The notes under the pieces were generated by a model, which saw nothing but the letters and a program-made list of their open reading frames with translations, was not told the origin of the DNA and did no database searches. This document shows, piece by piece, positions 25,201 through 37,176 of a DNA stretch of 64,000 nucleotides. Position 1 is the first letter of the stretch. Each line of letters starts with the position of its first letter. The position numbers were made by a program, and so were the translations under genes. Origin of the DNA: Caprimulgus europaeus (taxonomy: Eukaryota; Chordata; Aves; Caprimulgiformes; Caprimulgidae); NCBI GenBank assembly GCA_907165065.1, contig OU015528.1, positions 40,601,515 through 40,665,514 of the forward strand, written 5' to 3'.

Positions 25201-28200
25201 ATTGATATATCTATCTTAATGGGGATGAGAAGAAATGTTAGCATACATAAAAATGTAGAAGAGTAGGAAAATCTAAGCATTAAATTCTTTTAAGATAGTT
25301 TTATTTGAAGTATCTGACTTTTTCCTAAGCCTAATTAAGTGGCATGAATCATTTATCATCATTGATTGTATCAACAATGTTTTCAAAATGATGAAATACC
25401 AGGACTAAAACAGCTTGAGGAACATGTATCATCAGCTCACCATTCTGATTGGACATTAAAAAGTGAATAAAATAACAGAAATTAAAGTTTAGATTCCCAA
25501 GTTCTGTACCCATATGCAGGGGGAATTAAAGTTTCTATTTCGTTCTACAAAGTCACAGAACTTTCTTACAGATAGAATGGGTATTGTGGCAAAATAGCTT
25601 TATAACTTACGCACTATTGAGGATTAAAAATGAGATGATAGTCAAGCTAAAGTGTTGATACCAGTGTAGTTATGAGTACTTAGAGAACAATGTTTAACAA
25701 CCACAACAGAAAATACTGCATGAATTGTCTTACATGTACTGTACTGCCAAGATCTTACAAAAATTGATGAGTACTACCTATCTATGAGTACACCCTATCT
25801 ACTCAATATCTATTCAGATGTGGGAGAATTATTTAAAAAACAATGGTCAGCTATTTAGATCCTGCTCTTTTCTGGTGGTATAGAGACTCAGTCTTGGAGA
25901 TCATTGGAGACAGAAACCAAATTCTTCCAGTAGCAGTGGAGTTTGTGGTCTCATACAAAAGAATATTATTTTTCATTGACCATCATAAAATATAAGAATA
26001 TGATTTGCCTTCTTGCTGATATAATTAAGAGGAACATTATGATCATGGTACTTGTCTGTACTAACTGTACCATCCTCAATAACACACATGAGAAAACTCA
26101 TAAATAATATGATAGAACATCAATGATCATGACCATGTGTGCACAGCAGTTTTAAAGGCCACATACACATTTCCTTATACACCTTTTCACTATATAGTTG
26201 TAAAAACCCCCATCATGTTCTGGAATGCAAACTTCATGACAGTTAATATTATATAATTTGCACAATACATTTAGTTCTGATGGTGCTTCATATGTCAAAA
26301 AATCGAACTCTAACTGAAAAATAAACATTTTTAAAGAAAAAAAATAATTTTTGTTAAACGGTAAGATTTTTCTAGTTTTAAGTAAGATTTGTTCAGAGCA
26401 TATTTTTGCTTTAAAAAAGACCAGGAGTCTTCAATACTTTTTTGTACTGTATTCTTTCTGTTTGTGTCACAGCTGAACACTGCTTTTTGCCTCTGCGGGA
26501 AGCTTCATGTAGTAGAAGTGCTTGAAAGCTTAACGGCATGTACTGCATTACTAATCTATTCTCTAAACCACTGATTAACATTGAAATTGATTCCCAGATC
26601 CTTGTGGCTGAAATGACATTAATCTAGTCTCTGCTATTAAAAAAGTTACACCTTTCTCATATTACCAGGTGATAATACATCATTAATTTGATGACTTCTA
26701 TTGTTCTGTCCTTCATTGGAACACCTACAAATGTGAGCAAAAATTTGATGTATTCATTTAAAAAGAAAAATTGCAGTAGATTATCATTAAGTACATTTGA
26801 GATGTGAAGGACAACTATTTTTTTTAACTGTCAGGTATCCAAAAGCATAGACACAGACACTGAGTTGTGGTCAGATAGACGCAACATTATTATAGTTATA
26901 AAACTTGTAAACGCAATCTACTGTGATCACGTTGAAAGGTGGGTGGATAGTATCTAATTTTCAACTACTACTGCTCTACGTCCATGTGGCATTCAAATTA
27001 CAAACAAACTGGTAATTTAGTGTTTCATCCATCAGATCAAAAACAGATGCACAATTCCACAATGTGTAGTGCAAAAAAACATTGAACATCAAAGAACACA
27101 TACTCTTCAAAACTACTTTTAGTTTCTAAACACCAAGCCCAGCCTTGCCATTATACTGTTGGTTTAGATACTCCAAGAGTGGCATCTCTTTTGGTTATGT
27201 AAAATCCTGTGGCTCAGCTGCCTTGTCCAGAATCCTACTTTCATTATTAAATTAAATAGATTATAAAGTCAGAACCTATTTTAGCAATATGGTTTATTCC
27301 TGCTAATCCTAATTAAGTATCAAAAGTTAAAACCTTACATAGCAATTTATGCATGAAACTACAGCGTTCTCTCAACATTTAGGAAACAATCTATTCTTGA
27401 TGGAAAGATAGAAGGTAATAACACACTCTCTCTTTGCAAATATTCACACCTGGCTTATGAATTTTCTGGCATCAGGTTATACTCAGAAATATCGTAAAAT
27501 TAAGATAAATATAATTCACACTATCAAGAAAAAAAAAAATCTGGTCTGTGTTTTTTCACTCTAGTGAGCCACGTGAAAAAAGACTGATTTCAGTATTGTC
27601 AGTGAGAATGCAATCTAAATCTTCATCTCTAATTCAAGTGCTTTACTAAGACAGATATATGTTCACCTTGAAAACAAAATGAGAAGTTACTAGAATGGCA
27701 GCATTTGTAAATACTGTGGGTTTTTATGACAGTATTTCTGACACACTAAAGGTTAAAAAAAATGTCAAGATACATTGAAATTTCAAAATAAGTAAAATTG
27801 TAAAAAATAATAAAAACATCCATAAGACTTGTCTGTATGATATAAAACACAGATAAGTTTTGCATAAAAGATGCCAAGAAAGTGAGCTGCAGGATCAAGA
27901 GAAATCTAAAAGCCTCTAAATAACAGCCGTGTTTTTAAAAATTAAGACATCACACACACAAAAAGTGCTGTACTATTGAACAGAAAATTAAAACTACTAA
28001 GAGTTTTTAACATAGAGACAGAGTCTGGAGGGAGCAAAATCTATAATTTAAACTGTGACATAATGCAAATGTCATCAAAGGAGAAAGAAAAAGGGCGTTA
28101 TGAACTACTACTCTGGAATGATCCTGTTCGTCAAAGCAGAGACTTACAAATGTAAAGCAGCAGAATATTAAAAATCTCAAAAGGAAGAAGTAAGAAATTA

Positions 28201-29316
28201 TTTTTCATTTTGATGCGTGAAGTAAAAATGCCCATGAGGGTATCAAGATTGTAGGTCACAACAATTGTGTGCAAATACATTATGCACCATGCTCCACTTC
28301 ATAAAAAGACAAATCTCCACAAGCTATGGTGAAAATATGTAGGCATAGAATGAAGAAATATGTTGACATTGGTTGAGAGACAAACAGCAGAAGATAAATC
28401 TGAGACATCAATCTGTAAGTACCAGTATTATCTTTTTTATAGACTAAAAATTTTGTCCTGTAAATATTAAGAATGAAGGAGAATTGGAGAAAAGTTTAAA
28501 AGAATCTCTGTAAAAGACCCAACTAGTTTTTATCATTAAAGGTTAAAAATGAAGAAAAACAACATGATGTAGTTACAGAACCAGTTTAAATGTCGTTTTG
28601 TGTAGTTTTTGTTTTAACTAGTTTTGTGTTGCAAAATTACAATGCAAAAAAAAAAAAAAAGATAAATAAAAATTCCTGAACGAAAAAATTGGAATGCTTC
28701 ATAAAATAGGTGTTAAAATAGAAAATTATTGAAGTGAAACAGTGAAGAATGTATAATTAATCATACAGAACCAGATTACTGTTCTGTCTAATCCTGTCAG
28801 ATGCATTAGGAAAATATGCGAAAAATATTCTGGAAGATGCTTATAAAACAATTCACCTAAAGACAGTTTTGGTTCATTGTAAGGTCACAAATATTTAGAA
28901 GTACTAGAATTAATATTAATTCCAAATATATTATTTCAATGTTCATAACGTTGGACACTATGTGTTTTTAGATACTCTGGATTATCTCCATGTGCATATA
29001 TATTACTGATCCCTTTTTGAGGTCAAATTTTAAATATTCTTAGGCACATATTAATGAAAAATGTATTACCCATAAGCAAGTTTTAATGCTTAATCAACTA
29101 ATTATTTATTGTTCTCTTTTGGTAGATGTAAAATTGCTATATTTCAATTTAGCTAATCTTTTCCTGTTTTCTATGTAAGGTGAGAAAAAAGTTTCCAATC
29201 TATCTCTTGATCATAGAATTGCAATTTGCTATGTACCTTTTCAAGATCATTCCCAATCTTTTCAGCTATTTTTACAGGGTTTATTTTTTGTTGGGTTTTG
29301 GTTTTGGGTTTTTCCG

Positions 29317-29341
29317 GTTTTGTTTGTTTGTTTGTTTGTTT
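29317..29341 (+). repeat. (TTTG)n microsatellite
   Basis: About six near-perfect TTTG units follow a T/G-rich stretch. Confidence 0.85.
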
Positions 29342-30615
29342 TCCCAAATGTCATTGAGTATTCAGAGCACACTTCACTGAACTTCTTCAGTTACTGAATT
29401 TCTGAAAAGCTTTTCATGTGAAAATACACCCATGGAAAAAAAAATAAAATTGCATAGCCAGACCATACTAGGTCACAAGTCTTCAGCTGAATGGATACAA
29501 ATTTTGATTCAAGGGGGAAATACTAGACTCCATTTTTATCAAATACTTACATTAAAATAAAATTAAAATTATACAGAAATCAAATGTGTAAAATGTGTAA
29601 AAGATCAATGATAAAAAAATTAAAACCATATGTTAAAAATTCCTCAAATTAAAGATAAATGCTACACTTACCCAAAACCTTGCCATTGTCAGAGAACAGA
29701 GAGCTCAAATTTTTGAGACAGAAAAGATGAACAATGAACCATGTGGCAAAAGAATAGTTTATGGTAGAAATATACTACTTTAACAACACAATTTTAACCA
29801 CATAGAATTAATGATAAATACAGAGATTTTGAGCTATAAAATAAAGAATAAAAGGCAGTATTTTAGCCATTTAGTTTTCTAATTTCTGGTAAAAGGTTTT
29901 TGACATAGCTCTGACAAACATTGGTTATTTTTTTTTCCCCTGTCTTTCCATTTCCATGGAAAGAAGACAAATAGCCAAGCGCAAGGAAAACCAGATAAAA
30001 TTTCTTAGTGGATGATGGCTGAGAAGTCAGAGAAGCTAATGACCTGTTTCGGAGTAGCTGACGAAGTGGTGGTATCTCAGGGATTCTTTGCTAAAAGAAT
30101 GAAAATTAAGCAGATGGTTTCCATCTTCACCCACAGCTGAGGTGTTACAGTAGTATTACGTCATCACAAATCTATAACTGAAACTAACTATGCATTGTTT
30201 CTTTTTCTTGTTAGTGACTCTGCAAAAAGTAGAATTAAAAGAAATTTGATGCAGCTGGCCATATTATTTTTTTCTCTGTAATATCTGATACTTTTATTAT
30301 CAGCTATTATAACTTTCTAATCTGTGTATTTGCAGTAGATACATAATGAAAGATACAGAATTTATACAGAATATTAAAAAAAACGCAGCCAATTGTTAGA
30401 CCAAATCAGAACTTTAAATTAATATGATTGATCTTATTTTTTAATCAAAAAACACTTTCTAGAATAATACAATTAGGTTTTTTGTATTGAATATGAACCA
30501 CTTAAAAATAAGTTCTTTTTTTGAAATACAGCTCAAAAGGTTAGAACAAGCACATGAAAACTGTATTTTACAGTCTTGTAAGTAAATTTATCATGTCCTT
30601 TGATAGTTTGAGGCC

Positions 30616-30645
30616 TATCTACAAAGTTCATATCTACAAAGTTCA
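30616..30645 (+). repeat. perfect 15-bp tandem duplication
   Basis: The 15-mer TATCTACAAAGTTCA occurs twice back to back. Perfect identity suggests a recent slippage event. Confidence 0.95.
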
Positions 30646-31596
30646 GGACAGTATTGTTGTATGCTAAGTAGTCAGCACCTATAGCAATCATACTTAATTC
30701 ATACTCATCCTCAATTGCCTTTAAGAGACCTTATCTTTTTAAAGTTACTAGACTCTTTAATGCTGCCAATTTAACAAAAACACAGAACATTAACATATTC
30801 TAGACTTCTGAACAACAGCAGCCTGAATGTTAAAATAGACGCTTTTGAAGCAATAAGAAATTGAAACTGCTCCAGAAGTAGAAAGATTTATTAGTATCAA
30901 AACATTACAAAATCTTTAAAAAGGTATTGTTCCTTGCTCTTATGTCAGATATTGGTGGTGGTAAGGGGAATTTGACTGACTAATATGTCTTGTGGCTGGC
31001 TCAAGATCTATTTTTAACTGGAGAAAAGAATTAACAATAAAGAAGCTCTTTTTCCCCCTCAAGCAGATTTCATAACATGGGTTTTATGGCAGCTCTAAGC
31101 CATAAATGTCAAACATTTAATGATTAATTTAAGCTCTATAAAGTAATTCTAAGAAAAGCATTAATGTATCAATGTGGTAGTTATGCAACATCTTATTTTC
31201 TAATATCTTGTCCTTGGAATTTTATTCAAAATATGTATTACCTGGGTAAATGAGCTATGAATTCTCTGGACTTGAGACAGCTCTGAACAGAATCTAGAAT
31301 AGCCTCCCAATATCTTGGAATAATATGCCATGGGATCTAGAATATACTATGATGTTTCTAGAGCTAGTCAAAATGAAATGGAACATATTTTAAATTCTGA
31401 ACTTGATAAGCAAACATATAAAACATAGTTAGATTTTAGAAAGTGCTGTATTAAGAGTTAGATTTTAGAAAATAAGTTTATTTCATTTTGTCTCTGTGTT
31501 AGGTGGGAAACTTTAAATTTAGATTGTTTTGTCTGTATTAAATAGGAAACTTTTACAATATCTAACAAGCTATTCCACACTATCAGCAAAGGCCTT

Positions 31597-31968
31597 GAGA
31601 TGCCTGGTATGCGAGCAGTCTGGAGCAAGATAAGAAGGAACTGGTGTGCAACACCTGCAGTCTGAAGCAGGAAAGCTGGCTTTGTTTTGTCTAGCGGTCT
31701 ACAGGGGTGTTAACAAGCACCAACAGGAGGCACTGTGCAAGCCTCAACAAATTCAATTTTTTTGAACTAATTAGCTTAACCCAACTTAAATTTAATGAAT
31801 ATGTATGTACGTGTACTTTAAATAATGCCTTTGTAAAAGAGTGGGGGCACACAGGGCCCCTACGAAGCGATTCATCCTGTTGCCCTCTGGCAAATAAAAC
31901 ATACCTGTTTTATAACTCTCTATGAGTTGTAAGGTTTGATTCCGCAGATCAAACTCTGTGGTATTACA
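31597..31968 (+). mobile_element. probable solo LTR, class II (alpha/beta-type) avian ERV
   Basis: This GC-richer block of about 370 bp has a retroviral LTR layout. An AATAAA polyadenylation signal at 31893-31898 sits in 'ctctggcaaataaaacatac' and is followed by a short U5-like end with 'ctatgagttgtaaggtttga' and a terminal TACA. The flanks GGCCTT (31591-31596) and TGCCTT (31969-31974) match at 5 of 6 bases, which fits a 6-bp target duplication. The 5' TG is imperfect. No gag, pol or env is attached. Two small open frames overlap it and are not genes. Confidence 0.7.
31893..31898 (+). promoter_or_regulatory. LTR polyadenylation signal AATAAA
   Basis: A canonical hexamer at the expected position between the U3/R-like and U5-like parts of the LTR. 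Confidence 0.7.
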
Positions 31969-32230
31969 TGCCTTAATTATAACACAGGGTGCTTTTGTGT
32001 GCTTGGAAACATGTAACTCACATACTTTTTTTGTTTGCATTTGATTTTGATTTTTTGTTCAGTTTTGATTTTGTGTTTTTTCTTCAAGCTGTAGTTCTTC
32101 CTTTCCATTTTACTATTCTCCCTTGATTAAAACACTGCAGAGGTTTAAGTGATCACAGGTTACATAAGAAACTTGAACACAATTCCCTCTCCATGTCATG
32201 GGATTTGAAATTTAAAGACAGAGCTATTTC

Positions 32231-32330
32231 TTTAAAAAAAAAAAACAACCAAACAAAAAAACCAACCAAACAAAAAAAACCCACACAAAAAAATCCAAAC
32301 AAAAAAAAAACCCAAACCACAAAAAAATCC
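32231..32330. repeat. A/C-only low-complexity tract
   Basis: About 100 bases consist almost entirely of A and C on the plus strand (units such as AACCAAACAAA), with almost no G and few T. It abuts the 5' truncation point of the CR1 that starts at 32332. The apparent Phe/Gly/Cys-rich frame on the other strand is an artefact of this composition. Confidence 0.9.
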
Positions 32331-32331
32331 A

Positions 32332-33046
32332 AGCTGGAAATCTTTTACGTAGCTGGAAAGTAGCTTGGCAAAAGGAGGCACAGGGGTCTTGATGGACACC
32401 AAGTTGACCACGAGCCAGTAATGTGCCCTTGTGTTAAAGAACTTTAATAATATCCTGGGCTTCATTAGGCAAAGTATTTCCAGCAGATCGAGGGAGAGGA
32501 TCTATCATCTCTGCTCCACACATTTGAGACCATACCTGAAGCGCTGTGTCCAATTCTGGGCTCCTCAGTACAAGAGATATACAGAGATACTGGAAAATCC
32601 AACAAAAGACCACACAGATGATGAAGAGACTGGACCATCTCTCCTATAAGGGAAGGCTGAGAGGGCTGAGACTGTTTAGCCTGGAGAAAAGAAGTCTCAG
32701 GGAGGATCTTATCAACAGATATAAATAACTGAAGGGAGGGTGTGTAGATGAAAGAACCAGGCTCTTCTTTTCAGTGGTGTTCAGTGACAAGACAAGAGAC
32801 AATGGGCACAAACTGAAACACAGGATATTCCCTCTAAACACCAGGAGACACTTTTAGTGTGAGGGTGACTGAGAACTGTCACAAGTTGCCCAGGGAGATC
32901 ATAGAATCTCCTTGGAGATATTAAAAAAAACAAATCTAGACGTAGTCCTGGGTAACTGGCTCTAGGTTGTCCTGCTTGAGCAGGTGGACTGAACCAGCTG
33001 ACTTTCAGAGGTCTCTTCCAACCTCAGCCATTCTGTGTTTCTGTAG
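32332..33046 (+). mobile_element. CR1 LINE 3' portion, 5'-truncated
   Basis: The copy reads through CR1 landmarks: 'cttgatggacaccaagttga', 'gcgctgtgtccaattctggg', 'ctgtttagcctggagaaaag', 'cttccaacctcagccattct' and a degenerate terminal repeat near 33031-33046. The RT C-terminus is split between two frames (32431-32649 and 32546-32728), so it is a dead copy. A small deletion has removed sequence relative to the copies at 8964 and 1575. Confidence 0.9.
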
Positions 33047-35252
33047 TGTAGGGGTGCTCAAATTTAGCACAGATTGATAAATATAGTACTCTGGTGAGTT
33101 AAGATTTAATTGCCTTCTGGCAGGAGAGAAAATTGAAGAAAGCTTCTCACATTAGTATAATTTATAAAAGGGAGAGGACCACCTCCACAAGTGTGAAAAT
33201 TGTCTGATAGTGAGGTTGCAGGGCCAGTTAATAGCACTCTGGAAAGACTGCCAAGTTCATCCCCTTAAGAACAGCTGAAGGTGTTAAGAACACACTAATA
33301 CCCATAAAAATAGATTTGAAATTATGGTCTGTATCCATAACTATTGACTAAGCTACTTGTGGGCATGTGCAGAAGTAGCATTTTCAGCATGTAGGGATGC
33401 ACTTGAAAGAGAAGCACAAAGAGACATGAATGGGGCACACCTCTAAACCAAAATCTTAATAAAAAAAAAAAAAGTCTCTCCTTAAGCCTTAACATAAGTA
33501 GAAAAGAAAGGAATAAGCACTGAGCATTCTGCACCAGATACTGTGTGTTCAACCATATAAAGAATGTTATTATTTCTGTCATTATTAGACTGTTTCAACA
33601 ACATCTGTCACAAATTCTAATGTTGCATAAAAGTATGGTAGATGGCATTTCCTGCTAAGCATTGATTGCCATAACAGCATAAAATACAAGGTAATTCTTA
33701 ATGTTGTATTAAATAACAGCAGTGTTAACACAAGTATCTTAAACAATAAAAACTAAATTGTTTAACCACTGTATTGATCAACAAAATACTATTTTTTGTA
33801 ATATGAGATGTAATTCTACATTTTTCTCAATAAAATAAATAATCTTACTTTGTACTGGACCGGGTGAGAGATTGTCAAAGAGTACAGTTGCTAAGAGAGA
33901 AATAAAATAGATTTTCTTCCTAAGGGCTGTTTCATTATGCTAGACAACACTTTGTATTGATCCTTCTCTATTTATTTCTAATTTTGTTGTCCCTGATTGA
34001 GCTGAGCTTTAAATCTTGTGATAGCTTGCACACTGTTAGGATGCAGCATTGTTACGCTAAGTGCAAGGTAGCAATGTTCTCATTTTAAGCTCTAATTTAG
34101 TCTGATTTGCAACAAATTAGGCTTTCTAAAGTAACATTTTAGTACAAAGAGACCATTAATTTTATGTTTTCTATAATGCACATAGAAATTGCTGTAGTGA
34201 GAAGTCAGAATTTTTTTTTTTTTTTTTGCAACGGTCTTGAGAATTGACTAATCATTTTTATTTAAAAAAATTTTACATTTCTTATCTAAACTTCTAATTT
34301 TTTATGACAATATAATAAATAATTCACATCATTTAATCATTTCAATAAGTCACAGAAAATAGAAAAGTATAAAGTATTTTTTGTTAGGGTTTTCTTGATT
34401 TAAAATACATGTTGAATTAAATTAAATTGGTTTACCAGACTACTTTTGGTTCCTATTTTTGCAGATCACAACTCCATTGCCTTACAAGTAATGATCATTC
34501 AAGATAACAGCAGGAATGAAAAAGCTGGGTCTTGATCAGTAGAGGCAAAAGATCAAATTGCATGATAATTCTATGGAATTTTTTAAGAAAGTGTGCAAAA
34601 AGGAATAAGATATATTACTAATTGTAAAGAAGCTTTATTTTCCCATTAATGTTATTAGTCTTACACAATTCTCTTTTCTTGGCAAAATGCATTCCCAATG
34701 TGCTCATGCAATATATTCATGAAAGAAAATAAATTGCAAGGATTTGTTAATGTGCTATGAATTTTTAAAATTAAAAAAAAAATAAAGCTAAGAAGGTAAA
34801 AAGATGTGTGTAAAGTATACAATCTCTAATCTGATAAAGCTCATTTTTTTTTGTTGCAGATGATACAGTTGATCACTCTGGGACTCAAAAGTCTGCTAAC
34901 TAGCATTTTTTGAAGCTAGTTGGTTTCTTTGAATATTTAATCCAAAGTGAGAGAAATACTTGTTTCTCGAGGGGGCGGGGAGGGAGGGTGGAACCAGCAG
35001 AAAGCATCCTCAAAGATCTATGTTAATAATTTTAAATAAATTTTGTAGTAATATATTTGCACTTTTCCATGCATAAAGGCTTTTTCTTTTAGGAGATGTA
35101 TTATAAAGACAAGGGAAGTGAGTTTAGATTTTTAAAATAGTTTTAACTAGTATTTAAATGTGGAGTTTATATTCACATGCTCTTAATATTAGTTGTCAAT
35201 CATGGTCTCAACATCTTCAGTCACATAAAGATAATGCTGGAAGGGTGTAGTC
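33047..35252. other. AT-rich stretch, no gene seen
   Basis: There is no exon or mobile-element signal. It contains a T17 run at 34211-34227 and a G-rich patch near 34970-34990. The last eight bases form the left target duplication of the hAT element. Confidence 0.5.
35245..35252 (+). repeat. left 8-bp target-site duplication of the hAT element
   Basis: GTGTAGTC here pairs with ATGTAGTC at 37099-37106, matching at 7 of 8 bases. Eight bases is the length made by hAT transposases. Confidence 0.85.
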
Positions 35253-37098
35253 CAGGGATCCTCAAACTTTATAAACAGGGGCCAGTTCACTGTCCCTCAG
35301 ACACTGTCGGGGGCTGGACTGTAGTTCGGAAAAAAATGAACGAATTCCTGTGCACACTGCACATATTTTATTTGTAGTAGTGCACAAAAAGCAGGAAAAG
35401 GAATGCAATATTTAAAATGAAGAACAATTGTAATCAACAAAAACAGTGTGAACTATGGGCCTGCTTTTGGCTAATGAGATGGTCAATGTTTGGTTCCATA
35501 TTTGTCACTGCCAGTCGTAGCAAGTGATGCAAGTGTTCATCAGTTAGTCTGGATCTGACTGGAGATTTCAGATGTTTCATTCGGGAAAAGTCTGCTCACA
35601 GACATAGGTGCTGCCAAAGACGGTTGCAATTTTGAGTGCATGGTTCCTGAGATTATGATATGTCTCTGAGGGGACAGATGCACAGAAATGAGTAAGGCTG
35701 CTTGATTTGAATGCATCTTTCAGCGAGTCACAAGTCTGTAGTTCGGCCAATTCCATTTGGTAAATCCGATCAATAGTTTCAATGTCAACAGAAAATGGGT
35801 TCTGGAAAAGCTGTATGTCTTGTTCATGGAGATGAAGCTCTTCAAATCTAATTTGAAACTCCTTTTGCAACATTTCTAGTACATCCATACATGTTTTGTT
35901 TGGGAATGCAACTGCTGGTTTTTCTGCAGACAGGTTTTGAGTTGTGGGGAGATGGCAGAATTTTTCCTCCTTTACTTGGTTAATAAGCAGGTCTAATTAG
36001 ACTTGAAATGCTTTCACATGTGAATACGTATCACAGACGAGCTTCCCCTTTCCTTGAAGTTGGACATGGAAATTGTTGAGTAGCTCTGTTACATCTGTCA
36101 GAAACGCAAGGTGCCATTTCCAGTCTGTATCTCTGTATCTTTGAGCTCTGGTACTTCTTTGGTTTTAGAAAGCATAAAATCATAAACCTGTGGAAGTAAG
36201 TCATAAAATCGTTTCAAAACTCTCTCTCGACTCAGCCAACGGACTTCTGTGTGGTACAGAATATCTTCATGGGCAACATTTAGCTCAGACAGAAATTCCT
36301 GAAACTGTCTGTGGTTTTGTGCATGAGCTCTAATGAAGTTAACACAAGAAACCACAATTTTCATGACAGAGTCCAGCTTCAGTGATTTACAACACAGTGC
36401 TTGTTTGTGGATGATGCAGTGTATGGCTGTTGGATGTGAATGGTTGTGCTTGTCCATCTCTTTATTAATGCGTGCAACCACTCCTTTCATGGACCCTACC
36501 ATGCTGAATTCTGGCATATCAGACAAACAGCTCTTTCTTTGTACTCTGTGAAAAAATAATCAGAAATCCACTTTTCTTGGAATATCCTGCACTCGGAATC
36601 AATTTTTCTTTTTTTTGACATGATGGTGCTGGCTTGCTTGTCCTGCCTGGGAGCTGGAGGGAGGGAGTGAGAGACGGGGGAGTCGCCCACCTCGCTGATG
36701 CTGCCGCACCCTCCTCAGCCCCGCCGCTCAGTCTGGAAAGGGTGGCCAGAAGGGACTGAAGGAACTTTGCCGCTCCAGGGCTCTGGCGATTTGCCCTTGT
36801 TGGCTGGACCTCGCAGTCCAGAGGCTGCCAACTGAGCTTGCCCGGCAGAGGAGATGCCCGCGCCTCTCACCCGCCGCAGGGGAAAAGGTCAAGGACGAGG
36901 CGCTGGTTCCAGCCCAGTCCCGGTGGGTGCTTGGGGGCTGCGGATTAAGTGGCAGGAAGTCATCTGCGGCTGCTTGGTTTCCCCCCGCTCCAATCCCCGG
37001 CGGGGGCTGGGTAGGGGAGTTCTGTAAATACTGGTTGGCTGGATTGAGGACCCCGGAGGGCCATATCCGGCCGGCAGGCTGTAGTTTGAGGACCCCTG
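35253..37098 (-). mobile_element. hAT-Charlie DNA transposon, internally deleted
   Basis: The element is 1,846 bp and is bounded by inverted repeats: CAGGGATCCTCAAACT on the left and the reverse complement of CAGGGGTCCTCAAACT on the right, with one mismatch in 16. An 8-bp target duplication flanks it. The minus strand carries broken transposase sequence of the BED-finger/hATC type. Autonomous relatives usually run about 2.5-3 kb with a transposase of about 600 residues, so this copy has lost a large internal piece and could move only with help from another copy. The right end (about 36640-37080) is strongly GC-rich and would contain the element's promoter and 5' leader. Confidence 0.93.
35434..36621 (-). 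pseudogene. hAT-Charlie transposase, deleted and frameshifted
   Basis: Transposases of this family cut and paste the element through its terminal repeats. The likely start is the ATG at 36621 (MSKKRKIDSECRIFQEKW), followed by the first half of a BED zinc finger (CLIC). The frame then breaks at a deletion junction near 36500. The next open piece, to 36098, carries the conserved central region with HPTAIHCIIHKQALCCKSL and HTEVRWLSRERVLKRF. The last piece (35888-35577) leads into the hATC dimerisation segment GSTYVCEQTF. There a one-base loss in a T run shifts the frame, and the reading continues as MKHLKSPVRSRLTDEHLHHL to a TGA at 35434-35436. The second half of the zinc finger and the first catalytic Asp region appear to be deleted. 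Confidence 0.92.
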
Positions 37099-37106
37099 AT
37101 GTAGTC
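37099..37106 (+). repeat. right 8-bp target-site duplication of the hAT element
   Basis: ATGTAGTC, matching GTGTAGTC at 35245-35252 at 7 of 8 bases. Confidence 0.85.
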
Positions 37107-37176
37107 TCTTAGTAGATCAAAGTCCACAGAGACTTTTCTGTTATTCCTCTCTTGGCATTTTTTTATCATGGATGAC

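Larger units (their letters stand above)
16621..31596. other. 15-kb AT-rich, mobile-element-poor stretch
   Basis: I found no CR1, LTR or DNA-transposon signature in this block apart from a possible ancient repeat scrap near 22136-22210. Open frames are short (60-73 codons), compositionally random and without motifs. It holds A or T homopolymer runs (for example 19230-19247 and about 24077-24090) and a TTTG repeat at about 29317-29341. It is consistent with a large intron or gene desert. Confidence 0.6.

Noticed and set aside
32232-32465. 77-codon minus-strand frame rich in Phe, Gly and Cys
   Set aside because: It is the translation of an A/C low-complexity tract.
36927-37169. Open frames in the GC-rich hAT end
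   Set aside because: Low stop density from composition; they cross the transposon terminal repeat and have no motif.
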